From: UBA1268 sp965662195
GTDB taxonomy: Bacteria; Planctomycetota; Planctomycetia; Pirellulales; UBA1268
DNA length: 24,780 bases
Assembly (NCBI GenBank): GCA_965662195.1
Contig: CBFIHA010000060.1
Coordinates: forward strand, 1 to 24,780
Direction: 5' to 3'
Part shown: one piece after another, positions 6,794 through 14,791 of the stretch
Layout of the letters: each line of letters starts with the position of its first letter
Position numbering within the stretch: the stretch's first letter is position 1
Made by a program: the position numbers and the translations under genes
The notes under the pieces: generated by a model
What the model saw: the letters and a program-made list of their open reading frames with translations, nothing else
Database searches by the model: none
Told to the model about the DNA's origin: nothing

Positions 6794-8164
6794 TCAGCCG
6801 ACAAGCGGCTCCTCCTCGGGGTAGTTGGGCTGGTAGGTAGGCCGCTGCCGCGACAGGGCAACCGCCACGGTGATCGGGCCGAGTCGGCCCAACAGCATCA
6901 GCATGATCAGGATTGTCTTGCCGCCCCCCGACAGGTCGGGAGTGATACCGGTCGACAGGCCGACTGTCCCGAGGGCCGAGATCACCTCAAACAGGGCGTC
7001 GAGAAACCAGCGCGGACGCTTGCCCGCCAGGCCATCGTTTTCGACGACCAGCAGCAGGACGAGGGCGGCGATGGCGATGGCCACAAAGACCAGTGCCGTG
7101 GCTGTGGCCCGCTCGACTGCCCGTTCGGGAATGGTCCGCTTGGCGAAGTTGGCCCGCAATTGCCCGCGGAAGCTCGCCCCTGCCCGGGTCAGCAGGGTCA
7201 TGAAGGTGCTCACCTTGAAGCCGCCGCCGGTCGAACCGGGCCCCGCTCCGACTGCCATCAGCAGGATGGCCAGAAACAACGTGGCGCTTGAAAGGCTGCC
7301 ATAGTCGACGGTGTTGAAGCCGGCGGTACGGCAGGTGGTCGAGTGAAACAGTCCCAGAAGCAGCCGGCTGCCCAGCGAGCGGCCCGCCAGAACCCCATCC
7401 CATTCGAGCACCCAAAAACTGACCGCCCCGAAAGCCAGCAGCACCGCGGTCCCCAGCAGCATCAACTTCGAATGCATATGCAGCCGCTCCCAGAGCGGCT
7501 CCCGCTGCCACAGCCGCGACGCAATGTCGAAAATGACCGGAAACCCGATGCCGCCGACTATCACCAGGCCACAGACGATCAGATTGACCGGCACGTTATC
7601 GGAGTAGTGCACCAGGCTGTTGTCGGCGAGGGCGAAACCGGCGTTGCAAAATGCCGAGATCGAGTGGAAGGCGGCCCGCCAGATCACCTCGATGGGGTCG
7701 CGGCTTCCCCAGTTTGCCAGGGAAAGCAACAAAAACCCGATCAGCTCGGCCACGAGTACGACCACCAGCACCATCAATGCCAGCCGCCGGAGCCCACGGC
7801 TCGACTTGATGCCAAGTGTCTCGGCAATCACCGCCCGCTGCCGAACCGTCGCCTCCCCCCCTATTTGGAAGAGCAGCAGCGTTGTGATCGTCATGATTCC
7901 CAGCCCGCCCAACTGGATCAGCACCAGAATCACCCCCTGGCCGAACAGCGAGAAATCTTCGGCGGTCGAGCGAACAGTCAGCCCGGTGACACAGCAGGCG
8001 CTGGTGGCCGTAAAAAAGGCATCGATCGGCTCCAGCGGTGGCCTACCAGTCGCCCGGGCGGCCGGTAGGAGCAGCAGCCCCGTCCCGCAGGCGATCGCCC
8101 CGAGGTAGGTGAAGAACGACCAGCGGGCCGAATAACTGGTCAGCGATCCGGTGAATTCAGCCAT
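6794..8164 (-). CDS. K+ transporter channel subunit, TrkH/KtrB family
   Basis: The frame is open from 8359, but the upstream part is not hydrophobic and has no family resemblance. Starting at the ATG at 8164 gives 456 residues, the usual KtrB size, with the first helix at about residues 15-35. No clear ribosome binding site precedes it. Four pore loops are visible: SACCVTGLTV (about 55-64), FHSISAFCNAGF, FHSTTCRTAGFNT and SALGTVGLSTG, each with the selectivity-filter glycine. GAGPGSTGGGFK after the third pore helix corresponds to the intramembrane gating loop region of the family. It is an inner-membrane protein that moves K+, probably with Na+ or H+, and is controlled by the RCK protein encoded six bases downstream. 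Confidence 0.95.
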   Translation of the reverse strand: MAEFTGSLTSYSARWSFFTYLGAIACGTGLLLLPAARATGRPPLEPIDAFFTATSACCVTGLTVRSTAEDFSLFGQGVILVLIQLGGLGIMTITTLLLFQIGGEATVRQRAVIAETLGIKSSRGLRRLALMVLVVVLVAELIGFLLLSLANWGSRDPIEVIWRAAFHSISAFCNAGFALADNSLVHYSDNVPVNLIVCGLVIVGGIGFPVIFDIASRLWQREPLWERLHMHSKLMLLGTAVLLAFGAVSFWVLEWDGVLAGRSLGSRLLLGLFHSTTCRTAGFNTVDYGSLSSATLFLAILLMAVGAGPGSTGGGFKVSTFMTLLTRAGASFRGQLRANFAKRTIPERAVERATATALVFVAIAIAALVLLLVVENDGLAGKRPRWFLDALFEVISALGTVGLSTGITPDLSGGGKTILIMLMLLGRLGPITVAVALSRQRPTYQPNYPEEEPLVG

Positions 8165-8576
8165 CTGCCGCGGCGGTACGGAATGCCCACTCCCAAGCGG
8201 ACATCCGCGACCCGTGCGGGGGATGCGACAGTCGCCACATACCGAACCCCGCGGGCCATCTCGGCATGGTACTTCCCCGGCAATCCCCGTGGCAAACCCA
8301 GGGGCTGGCGAGGGCTGCCAGGCGACCGCACGAACAGAAAATTCATCACTCCTTTCCAAATGTTTGACTCGGCTGAAGTGCGGCCCATAATGTCGAGGTT
8401 CACCGCGCCTTTCGCACCCTGCAACGGCATCCCGCCATCCCCTCCGCAGGCACTTGGCGGCCGCCCTGGCCGTCGACGCAGCAACCGGTTGAGCAGAAAA
8501 CTCGGAGACTCCGGGATGGCCCGTTGTCTTGTCGAGGAGGAGTCAATTGTCAGTCAGCAAGGAGTTGTTGGTTTCC
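8165..8576. other. Gap between divergent ktr operon and small gene
   Basis: About 410 bases separate the channel start and the small plus-strand gene. I see no convincing coding region. A minus-strand frame (8347 down to 8140) has AAAGGAG immediately before its ATG, but its product is low-information and overlaps the channel gene, so I do not call it. The stretch holds a candidate promoter at 8364-8391 for the plus strand. Confidence 0.5.
8364..8391 (+). promoter_or_regulatory. Candidate sigma-70 promoter
   Basis: TTGACT (8364-8369) and CATAAT (8386-8391) are separated by 16 bases, each differing from the TTGACA/TATAAT consensus at one position. This is the best such match I noticed in the window. 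It would start a transcript near 8398, leaving a leader of about 180 bases before the small gene at 8577. Confidence 0.45.
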
Positions 8577-8798
8577 ATGGTAAGAATTCGCAACGTGTTC
8601 GAAATCATTGAGCTCTACGGCCACGACGAGAACTTTGAGCCGCATGTCAGCGAAGAGTTCATCCCCACGGCCGCTCCCGCCGGTTCCCGGCAGAAGATCG
8701 ACGTCCTGGCGGAGCGGATCCAGCGGGGCATGCCCCTCTGGCACCCCGAGGACACAACCGATTCGGCCGACCTGATCGCCGCCGGCAACACGGCCTGA
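8577..8798 (+). CDS. Small conserved hypothetical protein, 73 aa
   Basis: From the ATG at 8577 the product has 73 residues. A TTG at 8547 with GGAGGAG four bases before it has a better ribosome binding site and would add ten residues, so the start is uncertain. AAGGAG lies 11 bases before the ATG. The protein has an N-terminal hydrophobic-acidic part (VRIRNVFEIIELYGHDENF), then FIPTAAPAGSRQKIDVLAER and GMPLWHPED. The pattern GS-x2-KI-x-VL-x-R-x4-G-x-PLWHPxD is one I associate with a small planctomycete family of unknown function. There is no export signal. It converges on smpB across a strong hairpin. Confidence 0.75.
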   Translation: MVRIRNVFEIIELYGHDENFEPHVSEEFIPTAAPAGSRQKIDVLAERIQRGMPLWHPEDTTDSADLIAAGNTA

Positions 8799-8954
8799 CC
8801 GGCCGCGGGCATGCGGCCGCAGCAGTCTGCAGTGACGGTAACCCCAGACGCCCCGGCGGGATGTGGGCTACCGGGTTGAAACAGGGCCGTGCCCGGCTTT
8901 TGTAGCGATCGACTGCATCGCTGCGAACAAGGTGCGGCAGGAGCTTTAATGAAC
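8799..8954. other. Short intergenic stretch with minor hairpins
   Basis: No gene is seen. It holds a GC-only palindrome just after the stop codon (GGCCGC/GCGGCC, about 8801-8818) and a weak 6-bp hairpin at 8904-8922 (AGCGAT/ATCGCT). I looked for tmRNA because smpB is adjacent and found no tRNA-like ends here. Confidence 0.4.
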
Positions 8955-8992
8955 ATCAGCCGGTGGCCTTCGGGCCACCGGCTGATTTGTTT
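8955..8992 (+). terminator. Strong terminator hairpin between convergent genes
   Basis: A perfect 14-bp stem, ATCAGCCGGTGGCC (8955-8968) with GGCCACCGGCTGAT (8973-8986), closes on a TTCG tetraloop. On the plus strand it is followed by TTGTTT, giving an intrinsic terminator for transcription coming from the small gene. On the minus strand, where it lies 19 bases past the smpB stop, the following sequence is less T-rich, but the stem may still end smpB transcripts. Confidence 0.8.
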
Positions 8993-9004
8993 GTCGACGG
9001 GCAC

Positions 9005-9538
9005 TCAACCGCCCCGCTTGCCCCGGAGGGCCTGCTCAATGTCTCGCTGGGCCGTCTGTGCCTTGAGTTTCTGCCGCTTGTCGTGGACCTTGCGGCCCCG
9101 TCCGATCCCCAGCAACACCTTCACCCGCCCGTTCTTGAAATAGGCCTTCAACGGCACCAGCGTCAGCCCCTTTTCGTACCCGAGACCGGCGAAGTGGCCA
9201 ATCTCCCGGCGGTGCAGCAGCAGTTTGCGGGGCCGCTTGGGCTGGTGATTGAGCTGGTTGGCCTTTTCATACTCAGGAATGTCACAGCCGATCAGCCAGA
9301 CCTCGCCCCCCTTAACTCGGCCGTAGGCCTCGTCGAGTGACATTTTCCCCGATCGCAGGCTCTTGACCTCACTGCCGACCAGAGCGATGCCGCATTCGAG
9401 GGTGTCGAGAATCTCGTAGTTGTGCCGGGCCTTACGATTTTCCGCCACCACTCGTTCGGCCGGCTTTTCCTTGCCCGCAGCCTTGCCATTGCCCGCCTTC
9501 TGGGCGGAGCCGGCGGCAGTCGGTTTGGGAGCAGCCAT
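9005..9538 (-). CDS. smpB: SsrA-binding protein SmpB
   Basis: This 177-residue RNA-binding protein partners tmRNA in trans-translation, rescuing stalled ribosomes. The conserved core starts near residue 28 with ENRKARHNYEILD, followed by GIALVGSEVKSLRSGK, EVWLIGCDIPEYEKAN, NHQPKRPRKLLLHRREI and GLTLVPLKAYFKNGRVKV. The basic C-terminal tail GRGRKVHDKRQKLK, which enters the mRNA channel in this family, is intact. The first 27 residues are an Ala/Gly/Lys-rich extension that most SmpB proteins lack. The ATG at 9538 is used. No tmRNA gene is visible in the flanks. It is divergent from the beta-propeller gene at 9675, with 136 bases between them. Confidence 0.96.
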   Translation of the reverse strand: MAAPKPTAAGSAQKAGNGKAAGKEKPAERVVAENRKARHNYEILDTLECGIALVGSEVKSLRSGKMSLDEAYGRVKGGEVWLIGCDIPEYEKANQLNHQPKRPRKLLLHRREIGHFAGLGYEKGLTLVPLKAYFKNGRVKVLLGIGRGRKVHDKRQKLKAQTAQRDIEQALRGKRGG

Positions 9539-9674
9539 GGATGATCTCCGAAAGAAAGGCCGGCCGTGTAAGCCACCCCACGATCCTGCGATGATTTATC
9601 GTCGAAGGTACACTACCAGGCAGCCGGTCGGGCAGGTGGCCACGCCATGGCCGCAGCAAAACGTAGGGTGAGAC

Positions 9675-12035
9675 ATGATTTGGATGCATTTTTGCCATCG
9701 TCCCCGCTGGGGGCGAATTGCCCTCGTCGCCACGGTCATCGCCGCAGCACTCCCGAGCCATCGGCCGCAGGCGGCCGATTGGCCCGACTGGCGGGGGCCC
9801 CTCCAGGATCGGCATGCCGTTTCGACCGGCCCACTGGTGACGAGCTTTGACCCGGAATCGGGTGAAAACATCCTCTGGCGAAATGAAGAGGCAGAGGGCA
9901 TTTCGACGCCGATCGTTTATGACGGCCGCCTTTACATCCTGGTGCGGCACCGGCCCGGCACATCAGAGGAGGCCGAGAAGGTTCTCTGCCTCGATGCCCG
10001 GACAGGTGAGAAACTCTGGGAGAACATCTTCAATGTCTATCTCTCCGACGTACCGGCTGAGCGGGTCGGCTGGTCGTGCGTAATCGCCGACCCCGCCACG
10101 AAACAGGTCTTTGCCCATGGTGTCTGCGGTGTCTTCACGGCGATCAATGCCGAGACCGGCACCACCAACTGGCAGCGGTCCCTTCATGAGGAGTTCGGCT
10201 TCCTCTCGACGTACGGTGGCCGCACCAACCGGCCGATCGTCTTTGAGGATCTTGTTGTCGCCAGTGCCGTCGTCACCGGCTGGGGCCGGACGGCCAAGCC
10301 GGCCCATCGCTTCCTCGGCATGGATACCACCACCGGCGAGGTTCGCTGGATGAATGGCACCCAGGAACTGCCAGCCGACACCACCTATTCAACCCCGATG
10401 CTTGCCGCCGTTGACGGGGCCGCAGCGATGATCTTTGGCTCGAGTGACGGCGGCATCTGGAATCTCCAGCCCCGCACTGGCCGACCGATCTGGAACTATC
10501 AACTCTCCCGCCGTGGTCTCAATGTCGCCCCGCTGGTGACCGCTGAGGGCATCTACATGTCGCAGGCGGAAGAGAACCTCGACAACACCTCGATGGGTGC
10601 CGCCGTCAAAATCGCCCACGGTGGCAGCGGTGACGTCACCTCCACCAACCGCGTCTGGGAGCGGAAGTCAATCGTCGACGGCAAGGCGATGCCGGTGGTG
10701 CTGGGTGAACGGGTCTATTTCGTCGAGGATGGTGCCAAGGTGCACGCCTTCGACCGGACAACCGGCAAGCCGACTGGTCGGCCGACCCGGCTGCTGGGCA
10801 CAATCGTCCGCGCCAGCCCCTTGGTGGCAGACGGAATGCTCTATGTCTGCTCCACCAGTGGCTGGCATGTGCTCGAGCCGACCGAACAGGGGCTGAAATT
10901 TGTCCACCGGATGCGGCTCGAGGAGGACGACGAGGTGACGGCCTCACCGATTGCCTGGGAAGGCCGCCTCTACCTGACCACCGGCGCGCGGCTGTACTGC
11001 CTGGGGAACGCGGAGACCCTGGCGGCGGCCGATTCTGTCGCACCGGTTGTCCCGCTGCCGCAGACGGTGTCGCAGGCGACCAGAGAGCCCGCCGGCGAGC
11101 CGGCCTGGGTGCAGGTGGTACCGGCCGAGACGCAGGTTGCCGCCGGCGAATCGGTCGACCTCCGGGTGCGGCTGTTCGACTCGCAGGGCCGGTTCGTGCG
11201 GGATGCCTCGGCGAAGTTCTCCAGCGATGGTGGCAGCGTCACCGAATCGGGCCGTTACACCGCCCCTGCCGGCCAGCACGCCGGGGCAACCATCACCGCA
11301 ACGGTCGGCGAGCTGAGCGGCACCGCCCGGGTCCGATCGATGCCTCCCCTGCCCTGGCAGTTCGACTTTGAGCAGGCCGTGCTCAAGCCCGATCCCCGGG
11401 GTGGGCTGCCCCGCGGAGAGCCCCCACTGCCCTGGATCGGCATGCGTTACCGAAATGTCGTCCGGCAAGTCGACGGCTCAAACTGCATGGTCAAGATCAC
11501 CACGATTCCCAAGGGCACCCGCAGCCAAGGCTGGATCGGCCCGACCGATCTGCACGACTACCGGATGGCCGCCGACTTTCGGGCAGAAGAAACAGGCACC
11601 GCGCAGGCCACGACGGCCGACGACAGCGACGCCGATGCCTTCGCTACCGCCACCGCCGCCACCGGGAATCTCGTGACGGCCCGGCTGCCCGACATGGGCC
11701 TGATCGCTCAGCGGTACACGCTCGACCTGATGGGGGCCAGCCAGCAGTTGCAGCTTCGCAGTTGGCCGCCGCAGGTGGCGACGCATTTCTCCAAAACCGT
11801 GCCGTTTTCCTGGCAGGCGGGGGTCTGGTACCGGCTGAAATTCGAGGCGGGCACCCGAGGAGACGACGCAGTACTGCGGGGGAAGGTCTGGCCCCGCGAC
11901 CAGTCCGAACCGAGTGAATGGACGGTCGAGGCAGTCCATCAACGGGGCAATCTGCAGGGCAGTCCGGGCTTCTTTGGAAACTCAAAAGTGTCTGAGATTT
12001 ACGTTGACAATGTTCTGGTGGAGGAATTGCAGTGA
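9675..12035 (+). CDS. Exported PQQ-like beta-propeller protein with Ig-like and C-terminal jelly-roll-like parts
   Basis: The 786-residue protein starts at ATG 9675 after AGGGTGAG. A basic N-terminus and hydrophobic stretch end in an AxA-type site near residue 34, predicting export. From residue 35 (DWPDWRGP, the usual opening of planctomycete PQQ-like proteins) to about 455, repeated blades appear, such as LCLDARTGEKLW, TAINAETGTTNW, LGMDTTTGEVRW and LQPRTGRPIW. Residues of about 475-555 look like an Ig-like (BIG-type) domain (VVPAETQVAAGESVDLRVRL and GSVTESGRYTAP). The last 230 residues, with TRSQGWIGPTDLHDYRM and a terminal SEIYVDNVLVEEL, resemble a concanavalin-like binding module. The PQQ family name describes the fold; no cofactor-binding residues are evident, so an enzymatic role is not claimed. 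It overlaps the next gene by four bases. Confidence 0.9.
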   Translation: MIWMHFCHRPRWGRIALVATVIAAALPSHRPQAADWPDWRGPLQDRHAVSTGPLVTSFDPESGENILWRNEEAEGISTPIVYDGRLYILVRHRPGTSEEAEKVLCLDARTGEKLWENIFNVYLSDVPAERVGWSCVIADPATKQVFAHGVCGVFTAINAETGTTNWQRSLHEEFGFLSTYGGRTNRPIVFEDLVVASAVVTGWGRTAKPAHRFLGMDTTTGEVRWMNGTQELPADTTYSTPMLAAVDGAAAMIFGSSDGGIWNLQPRTGRPIWNYQLSRRGLNVAPLVTAEGIYMSQAEENLDNTSMGAAVKIAHGGSGDVTSTNRVWERKSIVDGKAMPVVLGERVYFVEDGAKVHAFDRTTGKPTGRPTRLLGTIVRASPLVADGMLYVCSTSGWHVLEPTEQGLKFVHRMRLEEDDEVTASPIAWEGRLYLTTGARLYCLGNAETLAAADSVAPVVPLPQTVSQATREPAGEPAWVQVVPAETQVAAGESVDLRVRLFDSQGRFVRDASAKFSSDGGSVTESGRYTAPAGQHAGATITATVGELSGTARVRSMPPLPWQFDFEQAVLKPDPRGGLPRGEPPLPWIGMRYRNVVRQVDGSNCMVKITTIPKGTRSQGWIGPTDLHDYRMAADFRAEETGTAQATTADDSDADAFATATAATGNLVTARLPDMGLIAQRYTLDLMGASQQLQLRSWPPQVATHFSKTVPFSWQAGVWYRLKFEAGTRGDDAVLRGKVWPRDQSEPSEWTVEAVHQRGNLQGSPGFFGNSKVSEIYVDNVLVEELQ

Positions 12036-13690
12036 ATCGTGCAACCGGTGCCATCCTGATGCTGCTGCCTGTTCTGGCAGTCGGCCGTCCTGTGACCGCC
12101 GCCGACTGGAATCAGTGGGGCGGATCGCCACATCGCAACAACACCCCGGAGGCCAGCGGTGTGCCCACCGAATGGGAACCGGGTGATTTCGACTATGACA
12201 CCGGTACCTGGCAGCCCGAGACCAGCAAGAACATCGCCTGGGTCGCGGCGCTCGGAAGCCAGAGCTACGGCAACCCGGTGGTTGCCGGCGGCAAGGTCTT
12301 TGTCGGCACCAACAACGGCAAGGGCTGGCTCGAGCGTTATCCTGCCAAAGTCGATCTGGGCTGCCTGATTGCCTTTGACGTCCGTGATGGCTCGTTTCTG
12401 TGGCAGGACTCCAGCGAAAAGCTGCCAACCGGCCGGGTCCATGACTGGCCGCTCCAGGGCATCTGCTGCGCCCCACTGATCGAGGGCGACCGGCTCTGGT
12501 ACGTCTCCAGCCGGGGCGAGGTGAAATGCCTCGACACCGAGGGCTTTCGTGACGGCGAGAACGACGGCCCCTTCACCGACGAGCCGGTCAAAGCTGAGAA
12601 CGAGGCCGACGTCGTCTGGGTGCTCAACATGATGAAGCAGTTGGGCGTCTCACAGCACAACATGTGCTCGTGCAGCGTCGCCGCCGCTGGCGATCTGCTG
12701 TTCGTCAACACCAGCAACGGCGTCGACGAGGGCCACATCAACCTGCCCAACCCCAATGCTCCGAGTTTCCTCTGTGTCGACAAGCGGGACGGCAAGGTGC
12801 TCTGGACCGACGCCTCTCCCGGAGCCAACGTCCTCCACGGCCAGTGGTCGAGTCCCGGCTTCGCCGAGGTCGACGGGGTACCCCAGGTTTTCTTTGGTGG
12901 TGGCGATGGCTGGATCTATGGCTTTGATGCCCGCGGGGATGGGGCAGGCGGGGCCAAGCTCCTCTGGCAATTCGACTGTAACCCCAAAGAGTCGAAATAC
13001 ACCCTCGGGGGCCGGGCCGACCGCAACCACATCATCGGCACTCCGGTCTTCCACGAGGGGCTGGTCTACATCGCCGTCGGCGAGGATCCCGAGCATGGCG
13101 AGGGCGTCGGCCACCTCTGGTGCATCGACCCGACCGAGCGAGGCGACACCAGTCCTGAATTGGCCGTCAGCCTGGCAGCCCCCGACACTCCACTGCCCCA
13201 CCGCCGCATCCAGGCGGTGATCCAGGAGCAGGGAGAGGTGGCCCGGCCCAATCCGAATTCAGCGGCGGTCTGGCACTATCCCGGCCATGATGCCGACGGC
13301 AATGGCAAACTCGCGTTTGAAGAAACAATGCACCGCACCTGCGGCACGGTCGCCATCAAGGACGGCCTGCTGTTCGTCGCCGACTTCAGCGGCCTGTTTC
13401 ACTGTCTCGACGTCAAGACAGGCCTGCCGCACTGGACCCACGACATGCTGGCGGCAAGCTGGGGCTCGCCGCTGATCGTGGATGGCAAGGTCTACATCGG
13501 TGACGAGGATGGCGACATCTGCATCTTCGCCCTGGCCAAACAGAAAGACCTGCTTGCCGAAATCAACATGGGCAACAGCGTCTATTCCACTCCGATCGTC
13601 GCCGGTGACACGCTTTACATCGCCAACCGGAGTCATCTGTTCGCCATCCGGGAGGGTGCGACACCAGTGCAGGCCGGCACCGGCGAGTGA
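12032..13690 (+). CDS. Exported PQQ-like beta-propeller protein with an EF-hand-like loop
   Basis: A GTG start at 12032 overlaps the previous stop (GTGA) and has GGAGG upstream, so translation is probably coupled. The 552-residue protein has a signal peptide ending near VTAA (residues 20-23), then DWNQWGGSPHRNN and propeller blades such as LIAFDVRDGSFLW, FLCVDKRDGKVLW, FHCLDVKTGLPHW and the final SPLIVDGKVYIGDEDGD. A short segment QHNMCSCSVAAAGDLLFV contains a C-x-C pair. Residues 420-431 read DADGNGKLAFEE, matching the 12-residue EF-hand calcium loop (D-x-D-x-N-G-x-L-x-x-x-E), inserted between blades. This suggests calcium-dependent structure in the periplasm or outside the cell. Its partner upstream is a paralogue of the same fold with different extra domains. 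The ligand is unknown. Confidence 0.9.
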   Translation: MNRATGAILMLLPVLAVGRPVTAADWNQWGGSPHRNNTPEASGVPTEWEPGDFDYDTGTWQPETSKNIAWVAALGSQSYGNPVVAGGKVFVGTNNGKGWLERYPAKVDLGCLIAFDVRDGSFLWQDSSEKLPTGRVHDWPLQGICCAPLIEGDRLWYVSSRGEVKCLDTEGFRDGENDGPFTDEPVKAENEADVVWVLNMMKQLGVSQHNMCSCSVAAAGDLLFVNTSNGVDEGHINLPNPNAPSFLCVDKRDGKVLWTDASPGANVLHGQWSSPGFAEVDGVPQVFFGGGDGWIYGFDARGDGAGGAKLLWQFDCNPKESKYTLGGRADRNHIIGTPVFHEGLVYIAVGEDPEHGEGVGHLWCIDPTERGDTSPELAVSLAAPDTPLPHRRIQAVIQEQGEVARPNPNSAAVWHYPGHDADGNGKLAFEETMHRTCGTVAIKDGLLFVADFSGLFHCLDVKTGLPHWTHDMLAASWGSPLIVDGKVYIGDEDGDICIFALAKQKDLLAEINMGNSVYSTPIVAGDTLYIANRSHLFAIREGATPVQAGTGE

Positions 13691-13796
13691 CCGTCGCCGG
13701 ATTGGCTTCAGCTTTCGGGGGGCGTTGTCTGCCCGAGTGGGCAGCCACGGGGAACAGCCGACGCAGTCACGGCCAAACACAGAAAGAAACCGAACG

Positions 13797-14750
13797 ATGC
13801 ATTACCTGCTCACTTCCTACTGGCTGCTGATCGGCCTGGTATTCCTGGCCGCCACCGGCGGAGTCACTCCAACAGCCGTTGCCGCAGAACCGGTCGTACA
13901 GCCCGCTGCCCGGCAACTGCTGACTGAGGCCGACCGGATTGTTGTTCTGGGTGATTCAATCACCTACGGCGGCCGGTGGGTGGCCCTGCTCGACTGCTGG
14001 AAGGAGACGGCCGGCCTGCCCGGCATGGTCATCGACATGGGGCTTTCAAGCGAGACTGTGTCAGGGCTCTCCGAGGACGGTCACGCCGGCGGCAAGTTTC
14101 CCCGGCCCGATCTGCACGAACGGCTTGACCGGGCGCTGCGGGTGAGCCGCCCCGATGTCGTCCTGGCCTGCTACGGGATGAACTGCGGCATCTACCAGCC
14201 CCTCGAGGCTGACCGCTTTGCCCGTTTTCGGGCCGGAATCGAGCGGCTCCACGCTGCGGTCGAGGCGACCGGGGCGAGCATCATCCATCTCACCCCGCCC
14301 ATCTACGATCAGCGGCCCGACAGACTCGGCCCAGCCGGCGACACCGACTATGACGCCGTGCTGGCGGAGTATTCCCGCTGGCTCCTCTCCAAGCGGGCCG
14401 ACGGCTGGATGGTGATCGATGTACATGGCCCAATGAAGCAGGCTCTGGAACAGGCGCGGCAGGACGATCCGCAGGTCATCTTCTCAGCCGACACCGTCCA
14501 TCCCGGTGACGCTGGCCACTGGGCTATCTGTCGGGCTGTCCTCGACGGTCTGGGCGTGCCGGCTGACTGGACCCAGGAACAGGCCTCACCGCTGCTGCCA
14601 CTGGTCAGCAAACGGCTGAACCTGCTTCGTGACGCGTATCTGTCAGCCGCCGGGCACCTGCGGCCGGGTGTCCGCACCGGCCTGCCGCTCGATCAGGCGA
14701 TCCGTGAGGCTGACCTGATCACGACCGAAATCAGGGCCGGCAGCCGCTGA
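13797..14750 (+). CDS. Exported SGNH/GDSL-family hydrolase
   Basis: The frame is open from 13482 inside the previous gene, but the ATG at 13797 begins a clear signal peptide (residues 1-30, ending VAAEP), giving 317 residues. SGNH blocks are present: GDSITYGG with nucleophile Ser54, MGLSSETVSG with oxyanion Gly82, GMNCG with Asn129, and DTVHPGDAGHW with Asp232 and His235. All catalytic residues are thus in place. The family removes acyl groups from lipids or from acetylated polysaccharides and sugars; the substrate cannot be read from sequence. It follows the two beta-propeller genes after 106 bases and may belong to the same transcript. Exported SGNH hydrolases of this kind are common in planctomycetes that degrade sulfated or acetylated polysaccharides, but no sulfatase is present here. 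Confidence 0.9.
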   Translation: MHYLLTSYWLLIGLVFLAATGGVTPTAVAAEPVVQPAARQLLTEADRIVVLGDSITYGGRWVALLDCWKETAGLPGMVIDMGLSSETVSGLSEDGHAGGKFPRPDLHERLDRALRVSRPDVVLACYGMNCGIYQPLEADRFARFRAGIERLHAAVEATGASIIHLTPPIYDQRPDRLGPAGDTDYDAVLAEYSRWLLSKRADGWMVIDVHGPMKQALEQARQDDPQVIFSADTVHPGDAGHWAICRAVLDGLGVPADWTQEQASPLLPLVSKRLNLLRDAYLSAAGHLRPGVRTGLPLDQAIREADLITTEIRAGSR

Positions 14751-14791
14751 GTGCGGCAGGCTGATCGCAGGCCGCGTGGCAGGCGATCTGT

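Noticed and set aside
6443..8068. Long plus-strand frames opposite the K+ uptake genes
   Set aside because: They are shadows rich in Gln, His, Arg and Pro; the membrane helices and RCK motifs are on the minus strand.
8140..8347. Small minus-strand gene with AAAGGAG before ATG at 8347
   Set aside because: The spacing to the ATG is only two bases, the product is low-information and it overlaps the channel start.
8799..9004. tmRNA gene next to smpB
   Set aside because: No tRNA-like acceptor ends or tag reading frame can be found; the only strong structure is the terminator hairpin.
9675..13690. Quinoprotein dehydrogenase pair
   Set aside because: The beta-propeller repeats are of the PQQ-like type but no cofactor-binding or catalytic residues of PQQ dehydrogenases are recognisable.
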